Source: Lepeophtheirus salmonis
Taxonomy: Eukaryota; Arthropoda; Copepoda; Siphonostomatoida; Caligidae
NCBI RefSeq assembly: GCF_016086655.4
Contig: NC_052137.2
Span: forward strand, 38,026,007 to 38,090,006
Length of the DNA stretch: 64,000 nucleotides
Direction of reading: 5' to 3'
The position numbers and the translations under genes are program-made. This document shows positions 11,740-21,257 of the stretch, in pieces. The notes under the pieces are model-generated. The model was given only the letters and a program-made list of their open reading frames with translations. It was not told the DNA's origin and made no database searches. Position 1 is the stretch's first letter. Each line of letters begins with the position of its first letter.

Positions 11740-13580
11740 CATTAGACCTATTCAAATTTTAACTTTTTTTTCAAACCTTTTAATATTTGACTTTTTCACA
11801 TTCTCCAAGGTCTCTAGAAACTCAATATGCAAGTCATTTGGATTTTGACCCGCAGCTATGCTTGCTGCATGGCCCTTGTTGATGTCTCTAAAAATAGGCA
11901 AAAAACCTGATTGTTTGTATTCTTTTGACTATCCGTCCTCAATGGCTTATCGTATAGCATTGATATGGGTATCAAATCAAAGCCAATAAGCTGCAATTCA
12001 ATATGTATCAATTTGTTATTAATTCTTTCTTTCTTTGTTTTTGTCTCACAACCAAACAACAGCCATGGTATCTATAGTATTAAAAGCATGAGGTGCAGAT
12101 CTTAATCATTTTAACTTGTCAACCTCAACAACTACAGGGAGCGTGGATCAAATTGTCGCCAAAATATTTTTCTACAAAAAACAACACAAAATATACATTT
12201 TTTAACTTTTTTATTGAAAATTAAAACTATGACGAGCACATAGGTATAGAGTAGCCATTCATTGGATATAATCACCGTTAGCATCAATAACGGCCTCAAT
12301 ACGGCCTCTGAACCGGCCGCAGGCTCTTCTGACCATCTCATTGTCCATGTTGCCGAATACCTCCTTGATGGAGTCCATGAGACTGGCCTTGGTGCTATGG
12401 GGATGTCTGTTGGTATGTCTCTCGACATAGCCCCAGACAAAATAGTCCAAAGGATTAAGGTCAGGAGAGTTAGGAGGACACAAAACCTTGGTTACGACGT
12501 CATAACAGTTCTCAGTTAACCACTGCATGGAGATTTTGGACACATGGCAGGGTGCTGAGTCTTGTTGCCACACCCTGGGCCTGTCTCCGGCCACCCTTTG
12601 GATCCAGGGCAGAACCACCTTCTCCATAACATCCAGTTAGACCTCTGTATTGACCTTTAGACCCGTTTCAAACATGTGGGGAGGTATAACATGACTTTCA
12701 CTGCTGACCACCCCAAACACCATGACCGTTGCAGGGAACTTGGTCTTCATTATCTTCCTCACATGGCTGGTTCAGGTGGCTATCCACCTGTTGTTCTGCT
12801 TGTTGACCTTCAATCCTGATCCTGGGCTGCTTTGGGTGCTTGAGCTTGTTGAGCAATTTTGTTGACTTCATCAGCCTGTTGTCCTTTGCCTTCTGGGTCA
12901 TGATCTGGCCCACCTGTATCTTGTAGCTCCTGCAACTTAAATCCTCAGATACACAGTCCCTTATTGTTTTCTCATGGCCCCCATATCCCTCGCCATGGCC
13001 TTCATGGACCACCTGTTAGGGTCATCCTGAACCATCTGCTTCACCTTGTCGACAAAGTCGGTGTCCCTGACCTTCCTATCGGCGCCCTCCTTCTTGGGTG
13101 CCCTCTTTATGGTGGCATCAACATCCCAGGTGCCTCTAGCTTCTTACGAATACGCTGAACAGTCCGTAAATTCACTCCTAAGGTTGAAGCAATCGTTGAA
13201 TTGGAGATTTCACCTCCATTATTAACCAATGCCATGACTACGGTGGAGCTCAAAAGCTCCTCGTTCCACTTATAGCTATTTATCTCCTCATATGATGACG
13301 GCATGATGCTAACTGAACTACGTATCGTTAGCTGACTAGAATAGCTTTCCTATTTGGTAACCTGTTTTGTGCCAAATATACAAGAACAGCTTCAAGAAAA
13401 ATCCACCAAAATATTGTAAATTACAGTGGGATGGCAAACTTTTAAGGGAGGTTCTTTGTAAGAATTGCCCTGTTAATAGTCTCTCTGTACTCGTCTCAGG
13501 TGCTCCAGGGTACAAGGAAATTGTTCGATGTTCCTTTAGTTTATGATAGTCTAACCTACACATATCACCCATGGGACCAG
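11740..13580 (-). mobile_element. Truncated copy of long-TIR repeat family B, split by a maT insertion
   Basis: Bases 11743-12060 match, in reverse orientation, the right terminal arm of the complete element at 45242-47337. They start attagacctattcaaa and include the conserved ttatcgtatagcattgatat block. Bases about 13390-13510 match the internal DNA that in the complete element lies immediately next to that arm (46770-46925). Both encode the frame RLLTxQFLxRTSLKS in that orientation. In this copy the two parts are separated by the transposase sequence at 12137-13330, so a later transposon landed inside it. The left arm is absent. Confidence 0.65.
12137..13330 (-). pseudogene. maT-like (DD37D) transposase pseudogene
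   Basis: On the minus strand the N-terminus starts MPSSYEEINSYKW at 13304 and carries a helix-turn-helix (STIASTLGVNLRTVQRIRKK). After frame changes come TKFPATVMVFGVVSS (about 12740) and a long clean block from 12627 to 12259. That block holds the second aspartate in WQQDSAPCH and the third in SPDLNPLDYFVW, with 37 residues between them, the spacing of the DD37D (maT) group. It ends RGRIEAVIDANGDYIQ. The region of the first aspartate (the SDE..FTVD block) is deleted, and there are stops near 12640 and 12950. The sequence is much less AT-rich than its flanks, as expected for a more recent arrival. Terminal inverted repeats could not be fixed. Confidence 0.85.
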
Positions 13581-13829
13581 TTCTGTATATCTAAATACTT
13601 ATGATATACAATGAGTTCCCAACTTTTGTTCATCAAATGGATATTTTTGATATATCAATTGATATAAAGTAGTTTAGGAAGGAATCGGTGAACCAGAGTC
13701 TCAATTATACCAAATCTCCAATAAAATAAATCGTGTATTATATGTAAAGTAAGATAAATGCTTATTAATAAAGCAAACATTAGCTGTCTGTTTATTTGTT
13801 GAAGGAAGACTAATTTTTAACAACGAGGG

Positions 13830-13985
13830 AGTGTTACTAAAGCTCAACGTCTTATATTCCAAAGAAAAGAGGAGTACAATCATATATGTGGGATCTGTAG
13901 AACCCATTTATATGTATGTATATATTTTATCTATCTAAGAACTGAATAAATATATTCATCATTCTAGTTTAAATACTAAAGGTGT
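13830..13985 (+). repeat. Probable 5' LTR of the gypsy-like element
   Basis: The segment ending ttatctatctaagaact...aaatactaaagg (about 13888-13981) resembles 19089-19180 at the other side of the gypsy coding region (ttatctatgtaagaact...aataataaagg). It may begin at tgttactaaag (about 13832). The two ends are diverged, so exact LTR limits and a target duplication cannot be given. Confidence 0.4.
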
Positions 13986-15275
13986 TGACTTCCTTCATGG
14001 GTGACCCCGTCTATACAATGCCGAATACCCGCTCGAACGAATCCCAATTCTATAATTCCTCCATCGAAAAAGCAGATCGCTCAAGATGTGTCGACGTTCG
14101 TGTTCCTCAGTTCGACCAGGAGAATCCTGAGTCATGGTTCATACGAGTGGGGTCAATTTTTTAAATTCACGATGTTTCAAAAGAGTCATATAAGTTGAAC
14201 ATTGTTGTCTCCGTACTTCCTAATTATATAATTAAAGACTTGTCAAGTGAGTGTTTATCAAGGAACTTCGATATCCTAAAATAAAATATTGTGAAGCTGT
14301 GTGTTTTTTCATCCAGGAGAGAGTTATAAAAGTCCTTGACCTCCTCTTAGATGGGTCGATATCAGCTAAGAAAATTGTGAACTCTTTCAACCGGCTTTTC
14401 GATCCGTCGTTAGTCCCAGATTTGAAAGATAATACCCTGACGATAGTGATAGTTATACCTGTTTCACACAGGGATATAGTAGGATCTGTAGCCAAATTGG
14501 GTAGGGAGGATTTGGCTGATATTTGCAATGGCCTTAAAGACTCATCAAAAGCCTGATTCTATTTCAAATGTTGGAGTCAATCCAACCCTTATCCTAACTC
14601 CAACTAGCAATTATGAAAATGAAACGTCAGTATTTTTCCAAAATAAAACGCATGGAGATGAAAAGAAGAAGAAAAAGGTATGCAGGCAACACATGAGCAA
14701 TGGCATTGAAGCCAGAACGTGTGACAGGCCTCATGGTCTTTTTTTTAGTCTCCTCTCAAAAAATTAGGAACCCTCCGCTCTTCAGAGCTGAAGTAGTTAA
14801 TTCCACAAATGGCTTGCTTTATAATGAAGATAACATGTTTAAAACCTTCTTCCTTATCAATTTGGGGGCACAAGTTTCTATTCCCCATACTAATCTTGCT
14901 CCCTACATCATTTAAGAGCCGGACCTCCTTTCTCTTGTCGCTTCTGGTGGCCAAAGAATAACCTGAAGAAAAAATACTTCAATCAATTTTGTACTTAATG
15001 ATACTACATAAAAATTGAAATTTTATACCGTTGACAAAGTACAAACTATACTCAGTGCAGATTTTATAAAAACCAATAATTTTATTATAGACATGAGCAA
15101 TAAAAGTTTACTTAAACATTTGGAACATGTTAATTATATTATCACAACTTCTTCTTCTCCTCATCATTATTCTTTTTTTTCTTATTCTACAAGAGAGCAG
15201 ACCTATATATTTTTTTCGTTATTTTCAAGAGGTGATGCACGTGTTAGCACTCAACATTCAGTAACTGACTCTATA

Positions 15276-16518
15276 CAGAGTGTCCACGATAAATTGGAAC
15301 TACTTTAAACTTCATCCAGATCCATAATGTGGATATTCGGGGTTAATATAAAAGGTTGCGTGAACAATACACTTTAACTTATACCACAATTGTTTTGATA
15401 ACAAACAATAGTCATCATGGGACAAGCAAGGAGAGACACCATCCTCGAATTGACTCGCGTGGGAAACAATCCCTCTGCTATCTACAAGCTTCTTAACTAC
15501 CCTAAGGTCTTCAATGCCTGGGACATTGAGGTGAAGGTCTGCCGCAAGGCCCAAAACATGATAAGTGACCGAATCCGCACTCCTCGCTTCCTTGAATGCC
15601 TCCGAAAGTCTATCAAGGCTTCGCCGGGGACTTCCTTGTCCAGGTTGGCCAAGAACCGTGGAGTAAGCAAGCAGCTCGTCTCCAAGGCTGTGAATGAGGA
15701 CCTAGGGTATACCGAGTAGCCAAACAACACATCCTCACAGCATCCATGAAGGCCACCAGGCTCACCAACGGTAAGCGTCTCCTCAATGACCTGAAGAGCA
15801 ATGGAGGAAGAATTATCTTCTTCTCTGACAAGAAGAACTGGACGGTCGACAGAAGCTACAACGTCCAGAATGACAGGTGGATTACCAAGGACAGAGAAGA
15901 GGTCCCTGCGATCTTCATCACAAAGTTCCCGGCCTCCGTGATGCCCCTGGGTGTCATCTGCAGCACCAGTGAGGTGATACCTCCTTTCTTCTTCAATCCC
16001 AAGGAAAGGGTTAACGCAATAAAGTACTACGAAGTCATGGAGGAGTTCGCCATCCCCTGGATGAAGGATACGGCCGCTGGGAGGGATTTCATATTCCAAC
16101 AAGACTCAGTATCTGCACAGATTGCCATGAGGACCAAAACCTCTTCAACTCAAACGACATCACTTTGTGGGATCGTAACACCTGGCCCTCCAACTCACCC
16201 GACCTCAATCCGTGTGATTACTACTTGTAGGGGAAGTTGGAGAGGGAGGTGTGCAAGGTCAGCCACAAGAGCATCGTGGCCCTGAAGGGTTCCATTACGA
16301 GGGAGTGGAATGCTGTCGATTCCGTGGAAGTCATCAGGGCAAGCAAATCCTTTAGGGGCAGGATGGAGAAGATGGTGGCTGCTGAGAGAGGACATGTTGA
16401 ATAAATTTATTGTTTAATATCATGTCTAACTGTTTCATATTAACAAATACACTCCAAATTCCATTTTTATCAAGCAGATTGAATTTTAATTTAGTTCCAA
16501 TTTATCGTGGACCCCCTT
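15276..16518 (+). mobile_element. maT-like DNA transposon nested in the gypsy element
   Basis: Clear boundaries are present. The left end is CAGAGTGTCCACGATAAATT and the right end, reversed, is AAGGGGGTCCACGATAAATT; 24 of 27 terminal positions match. TA flanks both ends (15274-15275 and 16519-16520), the mariner-superfamily target duplication. The length of 1243 bp is normal for the group. Gypsy pol sequence reads up to the left TA and resumes right after the other TA. The insertion is therefore younger than the gypsy copy. Confidence 0.92.
15417..16404 (+). pseudogene. maT-like transposase, four lesions
   Basis: This is the transposase of the element at 15276-16518. The frame starts at ATG 15417 (MGQARRDTILELTR) with a helix-turn-helix (LSRLAKNRGVSKQLVSKAV). 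A frame change occurs at about 15705, so the first frame stops at 15717-15719. The second frame carries IIFFSDKKNWTVD (first aspartate), NDRWITKDREEVPAIF, FPASVMPLGV and FIFQQDSVSAQ (second aspartate). Another frame change near 16136 leads to NSPDLNPCDYY (third aspartate) followed by an in-frame TAG in place of the usual tryptophan codon. The last block ends RGRMEKMVAAERGHVE at TAA 16402-16404. All three catalytic aspartates survive, and the few lesions suggest moderate age. The family is inferred from motifs and from similarity to the copies at 12137-13330 and 54683-55240. Confidence 0.88.
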
Positions 16519-19084
16519 TAGTGTCGTCCCGAACGCCATGTTTTACTCAGTCCAGCAGACTTAGCGGCCCTAAGTTAGATTTTTTAAGAAACAGATTGCT
16601 AAACTACAAAAATCAGGAGTGATTAACCTATCTTCTTCTTCGTTTTCGTCCACGATTCATATAGTAGAGACGGCCTCCAGAAGATATCGATCATGCGGAG
16701 ACTTTTGACAAGATAAAACTAGACTAATTTGCAAATTAGACTTGTGCAAAGTATATCACCAGATTCTAATGGAGGGAGAAGACAGACAAAAAATCGTTAT
16801 AATAACTCAATTATGCCTCTTCAAAATACATTTGAATGTCATTTGGCCTCAAAAATGCATCTCAATAATAAATAAGATTCTTGGACTCCATATTCCGGAA
16901 CTTTCGTGGGTTCTTAGTATATCTCGATGATATACTGGTCGTGTTTAAGTCTCTGGAAGATTATAAGGAGATTTTGTTTAAAGTCCTGTCAAGACAACAA
17001 GAGGCTGGGCTCCGTCTCTCTGAAACCAATTTGAGTAGGCAAAGACTTTGTTAGACTTTCTGGGACACCGTATGTCCGTGAGAGGTATATATCCGTTGAG
17101 GAGTATAGTCGAAGCCATACGGAGGCTTCTTCTACCAAAGTACTACAAAGATTTACAATCGTTCCTGAGAATGGTACAATATTACTCCAGGCTAATACCA
17201 AACCCGGCTAAACATACCGGTTTTCTTCATCTGTTGTAGCGTGGGGATACAAAATTTGAAAGGGCTTCTCTAGAGCAGAGAGCATTAGATGAAATCAAAT
17301 CAAATCTAAACAGATCAACTCATTCGGTTTTTAGACAAGATAAGATACCCTTGTCTCTAACAACTGCTGCATCTTTATACGGAATGGAGGTTTCCCTGGA
17401 GCAATAGCGTCGAAAACATGGGGTCCCGCTGGCTGTTTGTTCAAGATCTCTCACCTAGACATAGCCAAAATATTCATCATTTGATAAATAACTCCTTACT
17501 TTTAGGGAGGCATTATTGCACAATCGGTGGGCGTTGTCCAGGGAAGGCAATTCACGGTGTTCTCGGACCATCAACCATTGACCTCAGCTCTCGAATCTAT
17601 GAATCCTTCCTCGACGACAAATCTAATTCGAGTGTTTTCATATATTTCTGAATTTATTCGTTGATTAGTAGATAAGTCGAGAAAGTCAAACGTTGTTGCA
17701 GACAGCTTACCCCCACTCATGGTATCGGTTCAGGTGAAATAATTTCTGCTCTTGGATGACATCTCTCGGGCCAGACAATTTCTTATCCTTGAATCTTAGA
17801 GTTTAAATCAAAACAATTCGTGACGAAGAGCTTCGGAACTTAGTGGGTTTTGCATCAAGGTATAATTTTATAACAATCATTTCTTCAGACGAACTAAGGA
17901 AAAAGTCCATAATCTTTCATATCCTGGTCTTAACTCAACACCTTGAGAGATATCAAAGTCTTTCTCCTGGCCCAGTTTGAGAAATGAGGTCAAAACTTGG
18001 GTAAAAGTTTGGCTTAATGGCGAAAGAATGATAGTGCTATTCATTTTAGACCTTCAGGAACAACACTCTGGCAAATTCAGTATGATCCACGTTGAGGTGT
18101 TGGCACCACTTCCTCTAGTGAAAGGTTATAAATTTCTTATCACCGTTCTTGACAGGTCAACTAGATGGGTTAAAGCCCTAACGATGGTGGATACGACGGC
18201 TGAAAGCATAGTCAACACCTTGTTTTCTGGTTGGGTTTCAAGATTTGGTGTACCCGACACAATTCACTTGAAAAAAGGGGCTCAGTTCACGGGATACAAA
18301 GGAAACGATTCACACAACTCTTCGGTACGAAAACTTTTTTTCACTACTTCTTATCAGCTAGAGTCAAATGGGATTATAGAAAGGTTTCATCGAACACTAA
18401 AAACTGTTTTATCGTCTAGGATGCAACAGGTAGGAGAATCGTGGTTACAATCCCTATTTTTCGTCCTCCTTGGTCCTTCGTTCTCTCCTATTCACCATCT
18501 TTTAGAATCTGCTGTGCGTCTACCTATGTCTTTGGTTGGATATTCCATGACTTCAAATTATCGAAATCTATTCAAGAAATTCCAAAACATCAGAAATACA
18601 CTTCCAGGAATGATACCAGACACCCCTTCATAGAATAGAGTCTGCATTGGACATTCTCAAACGATCTACGCATGTGTTTGTCAAAAACATGCCAATTATA
18701 CCGACCTTGGCTCCGGTGTACAATGGTCCTTTCAAGATTTTTTATAAATCTCAATGTACTTTTAAAGTGGACCTAGGACATCGTTCAGATTTTGTTTCTG
18801 TAGATGGACTGAAATCAGCGTTTGGAATAGCAAACATTCTACCGACGTTTCAAAACATGCTTACATTGTAGTCCCGGCGTCTAAGTTTAAATTCAGATAA
18901 TTCATTTTATGACTTTTTTTCAAATGTGTGCATTTTTACCATTTAAATTGTTTAAATTGTATGTTTACTTTTGTTTGATCATTTCAATTCCATATACTCA
19001 TGTTTTACCATTTTTATTTTGTATACTTGCATTCTTATAATAAGGATTTTCTTTAATGTAACTTCGAAGCAGATTCAACAGGGA

Positions 19085-19190
19085 TTATTTTGGGATCACT
19101 AAAAACCGTTGACATTTACATGTTTTATCTATGTAAGAACTCTATAATATATAAATGAGTCTAATCTAAATAATAAAGGTTTTCCTTTAT
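19085..19190 (+). repeat. Probable 3' LTR remnant of the gypsy-like element
   Basis: Shares gggatc, ttatctat-taagaact and aataaaagg-type blocks with 13888-13985. Too diverged or truncated to give exact ends. Confidence 0.35.
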
Positions 19191-19365
19191 ATATTTAGAA
19201 TTGTAAATTTGAAGCACTTTTACCTTTTGAGTTTTGTGAAGGTTGCCAACACTGAAAAATAACTGTTTACTTCTCAATCTGTTAGATGTTCTGTTCTAAG
19301 GAATAAAATGACAACGATAAGTAGTGATACAAATCGTTTGTATCTTGGGCATGTAAAAAAAAGAA

Positions 19366-20504
19366 ACCAAAAATCAACATGGAAATCCTGACAATTTGCA
19401 CAAAATGTTTTGCTAAAGGGAAGCTACAATTATTAGCTGTTGACAACTTTGGAGGGCGTGAAGGAAATACATTGGCAAGAATTACAATTATCGCCCTGAA
19501 ACAAATTCTAGAGGTGCCGTCTTTTATGAGCACACACGAATGTTCAATCAGGCTTTGAATATTATTGAATCTAGTAGGAAAGGAAGGTCACTCCTGAGGA
19601 ACTGAATAAAAATGACAACTGCTAAGGAAAATAAAAATTATTCTTAAGATTAACAATTAATAAAAGATTGTCCAAGTAAAATATTAAATAACAATTCCTT
19701 GTATTGAAATGATTTTTTTAACCATATAATAAATTAATATATAACCCTCAAATTTTAAACACATACTTCCTGATTACTTCAGTATAATAATTAATTACTC
19801 TAATAAGAAATATATATATAAATAAAAAGAATCCTTACACTTTGAGACGCAACACATTCATTACTTTATCCCATGACACATTCAATTTTTAAAGTACTTC
19901 ATATCTAAAGAAGAATAAAAAGATTATCATTTAGACCAGAGATCCGCAACCACAGTCCTGCAATTTTACAATGGATAATCATCTAGCTATAGGCATACTA
20001 ATTCACTTTGACTCTTCAGCGATAGCTGTTTGGTCTCTCCAACCCCTGTCAACCGCTGATTTAGAGTATCATGAGCAATGATGAAAATCCGGTTTATTTT
20101 TTACCTGGCCCATTTTTTTAAATCGAAATTGGTAATCTGAAGTATATATTTTCTTTTCCTTAGCAGTTGTCATAATTATTTAATTACTGAATAGTGAACA
20201 TACTTTCCTAAATAGATTCAACTATATCCAAAACCCGAATGAACGTTCTTATGTGCTCATAAAAGATGGGGAGTCACCCTGAAGATTTGTTTTAGACATA
20301 TAATTATAAGTCCTTGTTAGACTTATAGTGGAATTGGGAATCGACATCAGAGTAATTCTAAAAAATGTCCTTGTTTATATTCTTTTCTCCTTCCTCTCTT
20401 ATCACAGCTGATTGTAGCTGATCTTATGAAACATTATGAGCATTGTTCTTTCTCTCCTTCAAAACATTCTTCAAATTGTTAGGGTTACCATGTTGATTTT
20501 TGCT
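19366..20504 (-). mobile_element. Long-TIR non-autonomous element, family A, most complete copy
   Basis: Both ends carry aaaaatcaacatgg in inverted orientation. The left arm (19370-19660) and right arm (about 20110-20503) are imperfect inverted repeats of roughly 300-400 bases, sharing blocks such as tttatgagcacac/taagaacgttca and atgacaactgctaaggaaaa. The middle (about 19690-20110) is unique. No transposase is encoded. The right two thirds (19683-20502) is the near-identical inverted partner of 7066-7887. Additional fragments of the family occur at 22955-23530, 30640-30790, 45165-45215 and 60130-60320. Confidence 0.7.
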
Positions 20505-21047
20505 TTTTTTATTTAATTATGCCCATTCCACATTGGATTTTCATCTTTGTGTACTGAGTAACAAGATGTAAGTGTGCTCATAAAAATGGAGAGTAATTTG
20601 GAAGATGTGTTGGTTCGCTATATTTTATATTAATCAAGCAATTTAAACTATTAAATAAAACTTTGTATCTTCAACGACGCCTAATAATTCTGAGTAGACC
20701 ATTAGCATATGATAAAATCAATTCAAATTTTTTTAATCAAAGAAATTAGTTATATCTTTTTAAACTATTGGGTATTAATTTGTTATTTGTATTGTCGACA
20801 GTTCAAAATTAACATTATTAAAAATAAAGTGAAATCTCTTTATTTTTATTCAAAAACATTTTCAAAATATGAGTTATTTTCACAATTAAGTTTTCTTGAA
20901 ATAAAGTATGTGTAGCTAACTTTTCGGTGTTGAATAATAAATTAATATACTATTTTAAAATGTGATCAGTTTTAAATTTATGACTTTTAAACAAATTATT
21001 AATTAATGCAAATGTTTGTTTTTACATGTTAAAGGGGAAAGCAAAGG

Positions 21048-21257
21048 ATGGATGTTAAAAACAGCTCATTACCGATATCACCTGAGCTCCTAAAATACTG
21101 CTACAATTCTAGCATCACAAAGATGGAATCAAAAGTGAATATTGTATTCTGGGTTGAAGGTGTGATTCTTGGAATTGTTGCTGTTTTGGGTATTATTGGA
21201 AATATTCTTACCATAATCGTACTTGCTCGGATTTCTCTGAACAACGTATTCAATCAA
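21048..21257 (+). CDS. GPCR exon 1
   Basis: Codons 1-70: N-terminus with two NSS glycosylation sequons, TM1 and the first intracellular loop (ARISLNNVFNQ). ATG at 21048 in aaaggATGG is the first Met in the frame. Splice donor CAA|gtaatt, phase 0. Intron 1 is 907 bases. Confidence 0.85.

Larger units (their letters stand above)
13990..18875 (+). pseudogene. Decayed gypsy (Ty3)-type retrotransposon gag-pol
   Basis: Domains follow Ty3/gypsy order. A gag-like stretch (from MPNTRSNESQFY at 14018; VPQFDQENPESWFIRVG) runs to about 14560. A protease region near 14830-14890 reads FLINLGAQVSIP where an active enzyme has D-S/T-G, so the catalytic aspartate is lost. RT follows the nested insertion: VSSRTPCFTQSSRLS near 16525, YLDD at 16920-16931, and FLGHRMSVRGIYP near 17055. 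An RNase H remnant precedes the integrase (17977-18640: FLITVLDRSTRWVKAL, GWVSRFGVPDTI, SNGIIERFHRTLK). In the integrase the first catalytic aspartate is replaced by glutamate and the second by a non-acidic stretch. A chromodomain-less tail (VYNGPFKIFYK, VDGLKSAFG) ends at 18871. Many stops and shifts: a dead copy. Confidence 0.85.

Noticed and set aside
14232..14556. Overlapping frames on both strands near 14.2-14.6 kb
   Set aside because: The plus-strand frame is part of the decayed gag region; the minus-strand one is its shadow.
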